In this document: positions 8,216-22,170 of the stretch, piece by piece | Layout: each line of letters starts with the position of its first letter | Numbering within the stretch: the stretch's first letter is position 1 | Assembly (NCBI RefSeq): GCF_017562075.2 | Contig: NC_054083.1 | Coordinates: forward strand, 21,883,428 to 21,947,427 | Source: Anopheles merus | Lineage: Eukaryota; Arthropoda; Insecta; Diptera; Culicidae | DNA: 64,000 nt | Reading direction: 5' to 3' | The notes under the pieces: generated by a model | The model's input: only the letters and a program-made list of their open reading frames with translations | Told to the model about the DNA's origin: nothing | Database searches by the model: none | Program-made: the position numbers and the translations under genes

Positions 8216-11200
8216 TTTTTATATTTTATATATTTTGAATATTCAAATAATTTTTATCATTAAAATGAGTAAATATTTTAGCTAAGTAACTTAATGTTTA
8301 TCTTCAGACATTTTTGCAATATAGGCTCGGGTAAAACTTACTTTTTCCCCTTTATGTCTTTAAAAAAATTAAAGCGAATCATTCAAAAAACGTTTCTACC
8401 TATAACACATATTATACAGACTGTATAGAATAAAATGTGTAGATCACTGTCGTGTTTTTTCTCTCTTTTTGTACTCATGCTCACCCATTTTTTTGCTGAT
8501 AAACTTTTAGGCCTACTGCTTATATTGATGCACTTTCTGCGTTGTATGCGCTTTCCGCGTGGCCGATAGCTGATGAGACGTTATGTTCACTTACACGAGT
8601 GGTATCATAGCTGTGAGACGGTTTTGCAGCTCACTGCTGCTGCTGCGGCTGCTCGATTGCAGCCCACCAAGTGAACTGGAAAAGCATAACCCGGGAAAAC
8701 CGCTAGACGAGCGCATAGAGTTTGATGGAAAGCTTTTTTCTCGTTCGATTTCGCTCACGCTCCCGCAACATCTCACTGAGCGGATGAGTGATGAAGCGAG
8801 TAATTTGAAGGAAATATGGGTGCCTCTGTATCACCAATCAAACGTTTAACATCTTGTTCAGGTTCTTTTGCAACAAAAATAATATAAAATATTTGTAGCA
8901 CAGTGCAAACATTGAACAAGGTTGTTATGCCAAGACTCGTTTGTCGTTTGTCGCAGAACATTGATATCTCGAACGGCTTGAGTTTCATATCCCAAGGTGC
9001 TTGGGCATCAAACCTTAGGTTGCGATTTTTGTGACACGATACGAGACCGGACCGGTGGCCACGATATGTGTGTCTTACAGACACACCTTCTATCGTTAAG
9101 CATCAAGCCCCAAATCAAATAAAAAAAAAAGAAAAACACACACAAACATCAACATCTCCCTGCAATCAAACCCGTTCTTCTACCGTGTGGAGCGCTGGCA
9201 GACTTTGGGGATTTAATTTATTACGTCAAATTTACATATTTACCAAACCTAACCTTGTCTTGTCGTGTCGAGGTTCGTTCGCGACCGTACCGGTAGGAAC
9301 CGGTTGGCAGCCGTGAAACGAACCAACCATCCTGCCAAGTTTAACCGTATTGCCGCGTGCGTGTGTTGTCACTTTCACTCGGAATGAAATCGAAATTTCC
9401 TTCCTTCCCGTTGCGTGTTTTGTAGGGTCGGATTGGGAAGAAAATTCGAACGCAACCTTCGTCCGCCAAAGACGTTTTCTTTAAAAGCGGTGCTAAAAAT
9501 CGCTTATTGTGGTTAAATTTCACACCTCTCCTCTGCTACCAACGATGGTCACCGTGCTCGATTCTGGCTCATACATTTCCTGGAAAGAGCGAAACCATTC
9601 CCTTGTCCATTGATGATTTCGGACCGGAAGTGAAGTGATTCGTTTCAATTCCAAGTTAACGCCGCCAACGAGCAGGATGGGAATTTCCTTAATTTTAATT
9701 AAAAGAATCTTAGCAATTTGGCTGCAATTAGCCGGCGTGGTGAAGCGTGGATGAAGATCGTTACATATTTTCAGCTTTAGCCGCCATTAGCCTCCATCCT
9801 CCCTGTGGAGTGGAGCTTTTGAATAGATGCAAAGCAAAGTAGCAGCCAAAGCTTCCTTTTCCGCTGATTCGCTGGATGAATCGCGGTGTGTGACCATCTA
9901 ACACCTCTTGCCTCGTGCTTTGTCTTGCCATTTCCAAAAAGGATATGTAGAAGACAGGAAGAAGAAGGTGTTCTGACGGTTCGGTCAGGCCGTTTCTCTG
10001 CTCATCCGTCAATGAGTCCCGTTCGTTGGCTAGTCACACTTTCCCGTTTGGCGATGGGCGATGACCCGTTGCCGCAAATTAGCATAGCAAATCAACGGCA
10101 TCTAAACAGCGCCACATTATAGCTGATTACGTATTCATATTTTGGCGACCGAGCGCACTGGACCGATGCGAAGGAGAAATCTTTTACGCCGCGTGTACCG
10201 CGTAGAGAGAGAAAGATTAGACCGCGGCGTTCGGGCAAGGATCGTTTGTGATTTAATACGCGCCCGGAAGGTGCGTTTTTATTCTGTGCCCGCCCTTCTG
10301 TTTAAGGGCTCGGATGGCCAGGCTTCGGCGGTGTGCGTGAAAATGGGATATAAACGCAGCCAGGGAAACAGCTGAACTTGGTGTGCGGCCGCAGGAAATG
10401 GTTGATGAAAACGTGCGTTTTTAATTACACGGAACAGTGGAGTAGCAGAATTCGCAGAATGGACTCTGCGGCATTGCCTGGCCTAGGGGTCTTCGCCTTG
10501 GATGAGAAGAAGACAGCAAGATAAGCCAAAGATCGATCTAATATTGATGTTGTATGGTTAGGTTTGACGTTAGAATGGTTGCGAGTTTAGAATCAGAGTG
10601 AAATCATCCAGTTTAAGAGATTATGCGTTTGTTGTATCGAGGAATATTTTATCATTTGAAATGTAACGAACATCCTTTCAATCAGATTAGCATAAATATT
10701 TTGAGGTGCTTTTTATGTTTATCATCAATTTATTGTTGCCGTTATTCAAAGACCATATAACTTAATTTGATGACTTGTAAGCAAAATTACTGCTACTAGA
10801 CTGTGCAGATTTCTTTGGACATTTAAAGATGATAATTCTCATTGTTGCAAGAACCTGCCCGCACGTTCTTTAACTGCTGGGAAGAATGAACTGTAGCAGT
10901 GTATGGGAATGAATTCTGTGCTCGTGCTGTTGCTGTTTGGCTATGCTGCGTTAACTCATGATGAGAGAGAAAAAGAGAGTTAGAAAAAGGCACGAGAGCA
11001 CGGGGGAGTGTTTGCCGGAGATCTGACGCCTTTAATGAAGCTAACAAATGAGAGATAAATCGTCAGGTTAGGGTTTCCGAGGCATGTTTGTTTGGTGCAA
11101 ATTATTTATCTATACACTTTGTTATATCAATTGCATTTTTTCATCAATTGGTTAAGATACCAAACAACTGTTGAACTGTTTCTAATCTGTTACCGTGTGA

Positions 11201-11500
11201 ATTTGATATTTGTTTTCTATTTTTCTTTTGGAAAAAATATATGTCGAAGTGTTGAAAATCATACTGAGGAAATAAAAAAAAATATTATGATGGATATAAA
11301 ATATCAGAGTGATATGTAATAATCACCCTAACCCACCTGATATTTATTGTGTTTGTTTAGTTACCTATACACACTTCGTTTGTGCTCATGTTCCGCCAAA
11401 TTCGATTTTAGTGTTTTGTAGCATTCGGGCTCAGATGAACCAACAACCTCTTAACAAACCCTTGTCTAGCAACTGGAACTGGAACTTCAGACAGCAAAGG
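8216..11500. other. no supportable gene
   Basis: AT-rich to about 8500, then mixed composition. Frames at 8583-8849, 9068-9316, 9761-10012 and 9886-10122 overlap on opposite strands and show no family motif. AT-rich again from 10540 to 11330. No RNA gene, repeat array or convincing splice pair was found. Confidence 0.5.
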
Positions 11501-11870
11501 CCCTAGCTCACTCGTTCCTCGGTGGTTCATGCCCGATTCACAACCTATCTCGCACGAGCTCCCTCTACGCTCTCTCGCATCATTTTGATCGCTCTTTAGC
11601 TCTCCGCTCTCTCTTTCTCGCGCTCCGCAAAACCACGCAAACGGGAGTGCAAACGGAATTCATTCGCACACACACGGACAGTTCATTTCGTTCAAACATT
11701 CAAAGTTCTTCTTCGCTGTCGAGAAGAGGTGCGTGCGCGCTTCGAAACCGAACACTTCCTTCTTGCATTGAGGGAAGCAAAAAAAAAAAAACAAAAAATA
11801 CCCCCGGACCGCGGAGCAAAAGGGAGGAAACAAAACGTGAGATGTCCACCGTAAGAAGTTAGCTCGTGCA
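11500..11870 (+). promoter_or_regulatory. CT-rich, promoter-like block (weak)
   Basis: Runs of CTCTC (GAGA-factor type on the other strand) at 11570-11625 are followed by initiator-like TTCATTTCG and CATTCAAAG near 11685-11705. GT/AG-rich leader-like sequence follows for about 2 kb. GAGA elements upstream of an initiator are common in dipteran promoters. There is no TATA box and no coding exon directly downstream. The orientation and the call are inference from composition. Confidence 0.22.
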
Positions 11871-14363
11871 AATGCTGCAAACCAGATAGCAGGCATTGGT
11901 TTTCACAAAACCGCGCTATATAGTTTGCTGAAAAGTATGTTTTTGACGCCTGACGCCCTAAGATAAGCGGGGTCTCACTGCTGCGGGTGTTTTTTTATGT
12001 GTGTTTTTGTTGCGAATTTTGCAAAGTGCTCTTTGGTGGTGGTGCTGTTGCTCTGGTGCTTGCTGTTGCGGCGGAGGCTTTGGTCCCGTTTGGCTGCAAT
12101 GTTGCTCTTGTTGGCCAGCAACCACACCAGTGTATCCAATGTGTGTGTGCTTGTGCGTACGGTTGCATGGAAACGTCAAAAGTGCGTTACACAGGGGGTC
12201 TGGCCATTCTTTCGCCCATCCACCACCTCTGTGTGTTTGTGTGTGCCCGCTGCTGTCTTCCTCTGATCTTTCTTCTGTGCCTGTTTCGCCGGGAAGAGAC
12301 AAGAGCCAGTGTCCCTGTGTGTGTGTGTGTGTGTTTGTGTTCCGGTGAATGAGAAGAGTCGTTCCGTTTGTAGGGGTTGGTGGGACACACAGAGAAATAG
12401 CAATAGCCGGAGAGCAGCGAGAGAGCGAGAGAGAGAGAGAATGAGGCCTGACAGTGCGTGTGCAGTGCAGAGGGGAAGGGGGAAAGAATATGAAGCAAAA
12501 CAAAAACAAAAACCGAAAACAAAACAACACACCCATGTTTAATGCAGTCCCTGTCATCGGTAGTAAACAAAAGAGCAAACAACACCCAACGCAACCTACT
12601 GGAGGCTAGAAACAAAAGAAGAAGTAGAACGCACCCCGTCAGTGCGTGCCGTGTGTGTGGAGGGGTTGTTTCTGAATGTGATGGGGTTTCTGTTTCAGTG
12701 AGGGGCAACGGGTAGTGTAGGTTGTTTGCCGCAGCTCGTGCGCCACCTTCAACGTCGCAGCAGCAGCCAGGAGCTGCGGCGAACAGAAAAGTGTCTCGTG
12801 TCAAAAGTCATCTCAGGTCGCGTGAGATAGTATGTAGGCCGCCATGCCAGCTCTGGTAACCTAAACAGTGGAACATAACTCACCAGCGGAGAAGGTTGTA
12901 CCCTCACTATCGCAGACACAGCGGCACTCGGTGGGGGTGCAGGAATGGTAGGGTGTCGCGATAGAGGGAGGGCGCAGCATTCCAAGACTCTCGCACCGAA
13001 GGTATGCAGTGTGTCGGTGTGTATGTATGTGTGTGTGTACGTGTCCCCCAAAACCTGCAGAGAGTGTTGTGGAGTGTGATTTCAAGAAACAAGACACCCC
13101 GTGCACAACTTGTCAAAAAAAAAAAAAAATAGCACGAAATGAAGAAAATAATATCGAAGGAAGAGAGCGAGTGCCGTAAAGCTGGTTCCCATAAAACAAC
13201 ACCCACCCTTAAGGGGGAGTTGTTCGTTGTGCTGAATTTGAGTAGATGAAGCAAAACAGAAAAAAAACGCACCTACAAACGAGAGGGAGAGGGCCTGGAG
13301 ATGAGTGCTTAAGCTTTAAGTTAATGTGTTCGGGTGGCCTTCAGCGCCCCAAGTACACCGTCCGAGAAGATCGCTTAATTTTCTGCATGTGATCTGTCCG
13401 AGACAGGGGGCACCTTTGGGGATTGGGGAAAGGCAACACGGGTAATGTCAAAGGTTTTTTTTTTGCTCGTTGTCTGTGTCTTGCCTCTTCTCTTTCCCGT
13501 GTCTTCATGCGTGCGCTCTGTACTGACTGGGGGTAGGCTGTGCGTGTCGCTTGAGTTTGACAGTTGCTGGCCGCGAGATGCGTAAAAATGCGTGTGAAAA
13601 TCTATGAATTAATCAATTTCGATGAGGCCGAATCATATCGGCGTGTGGTGAGCTGCAAAAGCTGCACAAGTGTTTCTCTGTGTTTGCGGCAGGTAAAACC
13701 AGGCCCCGGGTGTACCAACATAAAAGCGGCCCATCGGCAGCAAAGAGGGAAAACAAGTTTCTCACACAGGTGTTCCCACCGTCTTTCCCTTGCCTTTCTT
13801 TCCGGTCGCGACGGCTTCTAATGCAAAAAATCAACCTTTCGGATCGAGATTGATCAAGTGGCACACACACACAAACACACAGACGCAGGCAGACCGAGCT
13901 GGAGAAAGTACACCCCGTCGCTGTGACACGGTCTGTGCACCATTCAAACACTCGCGCAAGTGTGAAAGAGATGGACGAAAAAGTGATGATAGTGAGTGAT
14001 AGGAGTGAAATGGAAACAACATGTGTGTGTGTATTCCGTCTTCAGTGAGGGACGGTAATCTAGTTAGCAGGGTGATGGTTTGCCACTGGAGAAGGAAGGG
14101 ACGGGGGAGGGAGGTGTCTTCAGGGGTGGAATAAGGGTGAGCGTGAACACGCACGTTTGGGAGCGTACAAAACGGTACAGAAAGAGAGAACGAAAGAGAG
14201 TGCGAGTGAGCATTACAGTGGGTGAGATGTTTGTGTGAGCGAAATCGGAGAGAAAATGAGCTTTTGCCTGTGTGTGAAATGAGCGTTTGCTGTTTTTCAC
14301 CATCGCAGAGCAGAGTGCATTTTCCCCGGACTGATAGCTATTTATGTGCAAGTTGGTGTGCGA

Positions 14364-14364
<1 letters not shown>
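11871..14364. other. GT/CA-rich low-complexity DNA, possible untranslated exons
   Basis: The stretch is dense in AGTG, GTGTG and GAGAG. Overlapping long frames on both strands (11958-12578, 12187-12804, 12907-13272) consist of V/C, H/T and S/L runs from these repeats and are not believable proteins. The AGTGTGAAA-type wording resembles mosquito 5' untranslated sequence. ATG at 13971 is followed by only seven codons before a GTGAGT. I cannot support any gene here. Confidence 0.45.
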
Positions 14365-14429
<65 letters not shown>

Positions 14430-14445
14430 TTGTGTGTGTGTGTGT
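14365..14445 (+). repeat. long (TG)n microsatellite
   Basis: About 40 TG dinucleotides occur with one or two interruptions, among the longest dinucleotide tracts in the window. It generates spurious V-C-V-C and H-T-H-T frames on the two strands. Alternating purine-pyrimidine runs of this length can adopt Z-DNA, which is known chemistry and not shown here. Confidence 0.97.
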
Positions 14446-15500
<1,055 letters not shown>

Positions 15501-17620
15501 TAGGGAAAGGAAAATTGGGTATGTTGTGAAAAAACTTCACAGCAAGCGACTGAGTAAAAGAGAGAGAGAGAGAAAGTGCTACTTATCGTCAATAGGTTGC
15601 CATGGAAACTGTTTTCCAGTGGGTTTAATGTAACATGGGAAGCTTCGTTGGGCTTTTTTTCACGATTGCTGATCAAACCAAGGGAAACATCATACAGATT
15701 GAGTACATGTTTATCAATATTTGATTGAATATAGTTTTTGCTATGTTTTGAAGAGTTTTTTAAAGGCCAATAATTTATTGAAATAGTTGAAAAATGAAAA
15801 ACGATGGTGTATGTATTATTTTGCATTTTCACTTTAAAGTTTAAAGGTGACATGGGCACGATTAAATCCCGACCCATCGTGAAGCTCCTTTTCTTTCCTT
15901 CTCACGTGTGTTGACGCCACAAAGAGTTCCTTGCAAATAAAGGGAAGATGAGGGATGTAAGTTTTCCCTCTCAAGTAGCAGAAGCACAATTTCCCAATGC
16001 GTGATTTATCCTTTTCCCTCGCGACCGATGTAACGTCGCTTGAAGGGCACAACCTTGACTGGGAAGGGGGAGAAGAGGATGGTATATCGTAAGGGAAATA
16101 GGAAGCATATACACGCAGCCACACACACACACACACTACGACAGAAAAAGGGTTTTGTGCAGGGAAAATACGGAAAATGTTGCTCGGAAACGTTTGAGGA
16201 TGAATCAGTTAGACAAATGCTTAACGTCGTTCCCTACCAACCGGCTCAAGCCATCCTTCCCCCCAAACGGTTTGATTTCATTCGTCGGAAGTCGGGCTGA
16301 CCTTTAACCGTATACCCAGCAGCGCTCCTTCGCCAGCGCGTCCTCTCCTTCCCCAGTGGGGCGGACAAATAGGGAACGATGTTGGGGTTAATTAAAGAAA
16401 ATTAAATTCGTATGTGCGCGCGTCCGCGCCCTTGAAGCGCGTTTGGCCGCGCTATACTGCGAGGCGCCTCATAAATGGGCGGTTTGGAGCTTTGGGGATA
16501 GAGAAGGAAAATCGCGTTTTCTCTTCAGTCCCCCTGTATGTGCCGACGCAAACTGATGACGCACGATCAAAGCTGGCTGTGGAAATACGTGCGCGCGTAG
16601 AACTTTCAACAGCCGAATCCAAAGGGGCAAAGCTTATGCGATGGGTCCATTACACCTCTCGCGCTCCCCACGATGGAGGACGTGGGGGTGGGTTAAAAAA
16701 CTTTTGGTGACAAATTGAATTTATTTAATTTATGATTCAGTTATGGTAGCGCCCAGCGTCGTTTGGTAATCGTTTTAAATGCATTGTCACTTTTTCGTCG
16801 CGTCACCCTCGGATTAACGGGGAATGATGATGATACCTGTTCAGCCAGTGACGTCATTGGAGCGGCTTGACTATTTTCGGATTGCAGGTTCGGTTTAAAA
16901 TTAGGACACACTGAACAGTTTTTCTTCGGCTTCGTCTTTCCAACCGCTCGGAGCAGGAAGTTTAGCATCGCCGGTATGGCTCAATATGCAATCTGCATAT
17001 TTACCGGATGCAATAAAGCAAACCGAAGTCAGTACACCAAACGATCCCGTCCTTTCGGTGCGGTGTGTATGTGTGTATGAGAATGACATAAAATGGCATA
17101 AATAATTCCACCGCACACCGCGCTTTGCCACAGTTGCTTACGTCGCACATTCTTTTGCCGCAGGAAGTGTTGCGAAAAAGTCCAAACCGGTCAGACATGA
17201 CATTTGAGCTCGTCACGAACAGGGATAAGCAGGCTCTGGTGGCCGGCTTTTAAAATGTCACCAAGCTCCTTCTGACCGGTGGTACTGTTGTGCTAGCTGT
17301 GCTTTATGAGCGGCAGTGTTGTGTGCGGGAAGGTTGGTTTTATGGTCTCGCCCTGTCCTTAAGAGTGGGGACGACATTGGGTGAGGTTCCTTTTTTCACC
17401 TTTCCTTGTCTTGGAGTTTCCGAATGTCTTCGGAGTTTGTTGTGCCAAAAATATGGCCAAAGTAAAGCAGAGAAGTTCAACATACACACACCAGCATTGA
17501 CCAGCGCATGGCACTGAGTGCGGCAAAAAGCAAGAAAATACCGTAGGAAATTGATGACGCAGACCGGTACACCGACACACCGATTGGCTGTGGAGTAGTG
17601 ATGGGTACAGTTGGCAAAAA
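15501..17620. other. no supportable gene
   Basis: The stretch is mixed composition and includes a GC-rich, CpG-dense piece at 16400-16640. A palindromic CRE lies at 16849-16856 beside an inverted CCAAT. Frames at 15834-16136, 16414-16710 and 17340-17702 lack motifs and codon bias. No tandem array is seen before 17625. Confidence 0.5.
16849..16856. promoter_or_regulatory. palindromic CRE (TGACGTCA)
   Basis: A full 8-bp TGACGTCA is followed directly by TTGG, an inverted CCAAT. The pair is typical of CREB/ATF-regulated promoters. No start codon or exon is seen nearby, so function is uncertain. About one such octamer is expected by chance in a window this size. Confidence 0.35.
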
Positions 17621-17690
17621 TCCAGAATCGACTCCGACCTGACTCCGACACATTCAAAACCGACTTCGGAAAATAGACCCGTCCAGCATA

Positions 17691-17842
17691 TTTCGGAGCC
17701 ATCCGGAATCGTCTGGAGCCGTCAGGAATTGTCCGGAGTCATCCGGAGTCATTCGGAGTCGTCAGAAGTCGTTCGGAGTTGTCCGAAGTCATCCGGAGTC
17801 GGAGTCATTCGGAGTCGTCTGAAGTCGTCCGGAGTCGGAGTC
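17691..17842 (+). repeat. 10-bp minisatellite, direct arm
   Basis: About fourteen consecutive units of RTYCGGAGTC keep an exact 10-bp step from 17691 to 17800. An extra GGAGTC at 17801-17806 follows, then further units end with a second extra GGAGTC at 17837-17842. Unit variants include GTCTGGAGCC and ATTCGGAGTC. Diverged GAGTC copies continue to about 17907. A few units in the opposite sense (GACTCCGAC) lie at 17630-17650. Frames across it (17729-17911, 17779-18141) are repeat translations, not proteins. Confidence 0.9.
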
Positions 17843-18060
17843 CCAGAATCTGTTGGAAATCGCAGTCGACGAGAGTCGACCAAAGTCGGGGCCATCAGGA
17901 GTCGGGTGTAGACGGCCGGTGCAATGTTTTTGGACAGGTATTTGATCTCCGATTCCCGCCGACTCGACTTAAATCGCTATTCTTAGAAGAAAAAGACGGT
18001 TTATTAAGAGCACACGCAAATCGAAAGCGACTAAAAACCTCGAAAGGAAATGCTTTCGGC

Positions 18061-18200
18061 CGATTCCGACTCCAGTTGACTCCAGACAACTCCGGACGAC
18101 TCCCAGTCCCGGCGACTCCGACTCTGGATGATTCTAGCTGACTTCGTACTATTCTGGCCGACTCCGGATGACTTCTGAAGACTTCGACTCCCAGCGGAAC
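18061..18200 (-). repeat. 10-bp minisatellite, inverted arm
   Basis: The complement of the 17691 unit occurs here as GACTCCAGTT (18068), GACTCCAGAC (18078), AACTCCGGAC (18088) and GACTCCCAGT (18098), then looser copies to about 18200. A short piece in the original sense follows (ATCGGAGTAG near 18210). The two arms flank about 150 bp without the repeat, so the locus has foldback geometry. Confidence 0.85.
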
Positions 18201-18229
18201 TAGTAGTATCGGAGTAGTATTGGAGTCGT

Positions 18230-21200
18230 GGGCGCGCTCCAAAGAGCACACCACCACATCTGCGGAGCGTAACAGAAGAAAAAGCGATAGGGCCTAATAT
18301 GAATTTAAATGGGTCCTTCTAACGGCTGTTGGAATGTGTGTTTTCCTAGGTGGAAGTATTTATATGACGAAACGCGGACAAAAAAAAGTATCTTGGCATT
18401 GGAGCGTGAGTTTTTGTTTAGCTTTTAGCTCCAAAACTCGTCACCAACGGTCGTTTTTCCCGCTTTTCGTTCGAATTTTCCTTCGCTCAGCGCTTAAGAC
18501 AATCCAGCACCAAGAGGCGTATTTCTTTGAACGGCAATCCTCCGCTCTGCAGGATATATAGCACCACCTTCGCCCTTGCCTGGCTCGATATTTCGACTGC
18601 AAAATGCTAATGAGAACGTAAGGTTGTTGTTTTATATTTCTTCTTCTCGTTTAAAACCCGGTTTCAAAGTGGGTCAACGCTGGAATGGGGAGCAGGAAGA
18701 AGCCAAGAGTTCTAATGCTTGAGGTGAGGTTAAAGGAAAAAGTGGTGATACGGAGACGGGAGCTGCTGGATCCAAAAGGGAAGAATTTATAGCATTTTTA
18801 TGGAAAATTTAATAGAACGTCATCGTGAAAAATCGCCCAAGCGGAGACTGAGCTGCCCTTGCTGGGATGGGACGGGTGTCTAACGGGTGTATGTGTATGT
18901 GGCTTAATGTTTGTTTATTTGTTTTTCGTTTCTTGGTGCTTCTTGCTATGTTGTCGGTTTGGCCGCTTGTACGGTCGGCGCTGCCGAAATGATGGAATCG
19001 ATGTGTTTTAATGGAGGAATATTTTTCCATTTTAAGCTGCATGTTTTGCACCCTCGCGAACAATGCCCAGAGCTGTGAATTGTGGAGTAGAATTCATGGT
19101 TAAGAAAGAGGGTGTAATCCCTCTCTGTGGGTTGAATAAGAAGGAATTTGTGTTTTTGTCGATTTTTAGAATAAAGACCACACCATGGATGTCTGGCGAA
19201 TGGCCTAAAAGAAGAGGAATTAAATATTTAAACAATATTTTTTCCTCTTATGTCCACTTACACCATTTTGATGCATACAACATAAAACAACCATACTTAA
19301 AAAAGGCGCTAAAAGTGTTCGTCCTATTTTCAATCCTCACTGTGCGCACAGTGACGCATGTGTTCTACTCTTTTCCACAATCAATGATCAACCGAAACGA
19401 TGCGCCAATGCCTTTTGTGTGGGCGTTGTAAGGATGAATTCTCCCACCTAACAACCGGTGAATGCTGCTGCCTTGATTAAAATTAATTTATACCATCCAA
19501 AAACCGGCAGCACTCTTTCCCAGAACTCGTTGGAAAGTTTAACCACAACAGAGCTATTTAATGCAATGGGACCAGTTAGTCCACCGTTTCTTCCTGTTTC
19601 ACTGGAAAAAGGGGTACCCCCGTGTGTGTTTTTGTGTGTGTGTAGGAGCTTTTTTGTCCGTTCCGTCTGTAACACAGACACAAACACACATACTGTTTAT
19701 ACCAGGCGGTGCGAAATTGAAAAGAACATTAATAATCATGAGCACCAAACGAACAAACCTTTGGGCTGAAACGGGAAGGGTGTGTGTGTGTACACGCGAC
19801 TCGAAAAGATTTAATTGATTTTGAAAACTTTCTCCCTCGCCGCGTAGCGTGGAATGGTGGGGTCGTTACGAGGGACGGTACGGGACATCCCTTTCACTAC
19901 TCCCCCTTTCCTGTTCGGGACTGATGAATTTGTTTCGCACGCGATCGATCAACGCTTGGGCAGGGAATTGATGGGAACGACAACCACAAATTCAAATTGT
20001 GTCACATCGTCGCCCCTCCCTGGCGGCAATCCTTTAAACAAAACTTTGACAGTTACGCCCACGGACCCCGTGCCGCGTTTTTTTTTTGTGTGGCGCCTGT
20101 TTTCGAGGATTGTTTACACTTACCCAACACGGGCACGTCCGTCATCATCGTCCGCAGTCGGCAACCGGCAATGCTCCTCATCATCAAGCGCAATCATCAC
20201 TGCAGCACCACCATTCGTCAGCAGCAGCTGTTTTCTCGGAAAATTCGGACGAAATACAGAGATAAGAGAATTTCCCAAACAAAAAAAAAACCTACGGACA
20301 AGACGAGGGAACAACACGACGAGCCGGTGACAATAAGTTTTGTTTGCACGTGGAAGTTTGCACGACATCTTCCTAAATCCTGCTCATCCGTGTGCGTTTC
20401 CCGGACCAGCCTGCACGCCCCTCTCCCTCTTTTCCATTAAGCTTCATGTTACCGCCCTTGTCAAAGGACGGATTGTATCGTTCTTTGATGAGCACGGTTG
20501 AGGGTTCGCTTTTCCCCCTCTCTATCTCTCTTGTTCCTTCTGATCGCAAAGCAGTGCAGGGAAATTGTGTACACAACGGCTTATATTTCACGGCTGCCAA
20601 TATTTTGTGTACAACGCAGCACTAACCGCCGAGGATTGTCGATTGCTTTGGCTGTGCCGTCCAGAAGTAGTAGATGTCCCTTTTGGAAGTCCGTCGGCAA
20701 GTGGTGTCACCGACACCAGTCAGCTTTTCCAGAGGGGCGTGGTTGGGCCGAGCATTAGGTGTTTGGTTTAAATCCCTTCCACACTGGCACTGGCCTTAAT
20801 TATAAACTTTAAGCACAGCAAGCCGCCTTTCCACCATTCCGGCCAACTTCCGCGCGGGTGTGTCGGGTTGATGTGAAAACGGATTTCCAACGGCTCTGGA
20901 CGGGAATGTTTGGTGCCGGTTCTAGGTTTTGGTTTATTAGAACCATCCTGCTGTCCTGTTTGCAGCGTGTCCGTGTTGTTTTGTTCCCAAAGTTTTAGAT
21001 ATGTCATCGAGGGGAAGGGGAGGAAGTGAGGTATAATGTGGTAGGCTGGTGGGAGTTAAGCGACAGCTCCGGAAGGATTGTGTCTAGTGTTTCTGTGTCA
21101 TGTGAAAGTGTTGGATGTGTCCGCACTCAAGTCCTTAGAATCTAATTTAAACTTTTTTTTGTTGTTTTGGTACGCTCCGATGGTGCGCTGTGGTCGGATT

Positions 21201-21880
21201 GTGTTGATTTGATTTGCGTTGACGATTGGATCTTAGTTGAAGATTGGGAAAGTTTTGACCCGTTAGTATCTCGGCAGATGGTGAATTTTCGCTTATAATA
21301 ATTTCTTAAGTTTTGGAGAGAAGTTCAGAAGTTCCTTCGGTTTTGTTCTGTTCTTATTACAAAATCTCAGTTGTCAATCAAGTTCTAGGTTTCTATAAAA
21401 AAGTAATGTATATACCAGAAAAATGAATGTTTTTGTTGAGCATATTAAGAAGATTGATTCATAATGCTGGACAATTTTTTTTTAAGTTTGAAGAAAACCA
21501 ATGTTAGTTTCGAATCTTTTGAGATTGCAGTTTTGGATATTACAGTGTGTATTGAGCAAGCTTTCAGACATTATGGAGTACAGATGCGACAAACTTCTAC
21601 ATAAGCTTTTCTTCATCTTTAAAAGGTTTTAGTGGGATTATTCCTCAAATATGCCTATACAGAAAAACATATGTTTTGCTTGAGCTGCCGTCATATCATC
21701 TTACTGAAGCAACCTCGAATGAATTCATTCCAAAAAAAGACAACTCCAGTATTTTTGGTTGCGACCAAGCATGCTTCTCAGTCGGCAGCGGTGCCCGTTC
21801 GGCACGAGAGAGAAGTAGAGAGAAGGTTCAACCGTTTAACACTACACCGCTGAATAAATCTCAATCACGATCGCCCCATC
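18230..21880. other. no supportable gene
   Basis: The stretch is mixed-composition noncoding DNA. Frames at 19854-20330 and 19997-20440 overlap in different frames and are serine-rich with no motif. A minus-strand donor-like TTGG|GTAAGTG at about 20124 has no matching coding block. No repeats longer than short TG runs (19620-19640, 19781-19790) are present. Confidence 0.5.
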
Positions 21881-22170
21881 CGCTGGCGTGTCTCGCGCGC
21901 GCACAGAACGCTGAGCAGCGATGACTCGCATCCGATTCTGATCGATCTCAACAGATCGCGACCTTGAGCCAGGCACGTATATGGTCAGTATTTCTCTTAC
22001 GTCTCAATCGGTCACCATCGGTAACGGCCACTCTTCGATGCTCGATGGTGCTCTGTAAACGTCTCGTCGACACGACCTAAACGATCATTCTCGCTCTTTT
22101 AGTGTCTTTCTCTCTTTCTCTCGCGTGCTCGTAAAGTGATCGTGGTTCGTAAAGGAATCGACCGAACGAT
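21880..22170 (+). promoter_or_regulatory. promoter-like block upstream of the best exon (weak)
   Basis: This is CpG-containing, CT-rich DNA with an initiator-like GGTCAGTATT at 21983-21992 and CTCTTT/CTCTC runs at 22093-22125. GT/AG-rich leader-like sequence leads toward the exon ending at 24206. No TATA box is seen. A GGTCA lies about 24-28 bp after the putative start, not quite at a canonical downstream element. The call rests on position and composition. Confidence 0.22.

Noticed and set aside
11958..12804. Overlapping 205- and 206-codon minus-strand frames
   Set aside because: They are low-complexity H/T, S/L and P runs produced by CA, GA and similar tracts, open in several frames at once.
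17691..17842. Possible CRISPR-like array
   Set aside because: Units are 10 bp, contiguous, degenerate and without spacers, in a eukaryotic context. This is a minisatellite.
17729..18257. Frames across the 10-bp repeat
   Set aside because: They are direct translations of the minisatellite and its inverted arm and have no non-repeat coding portion of note.
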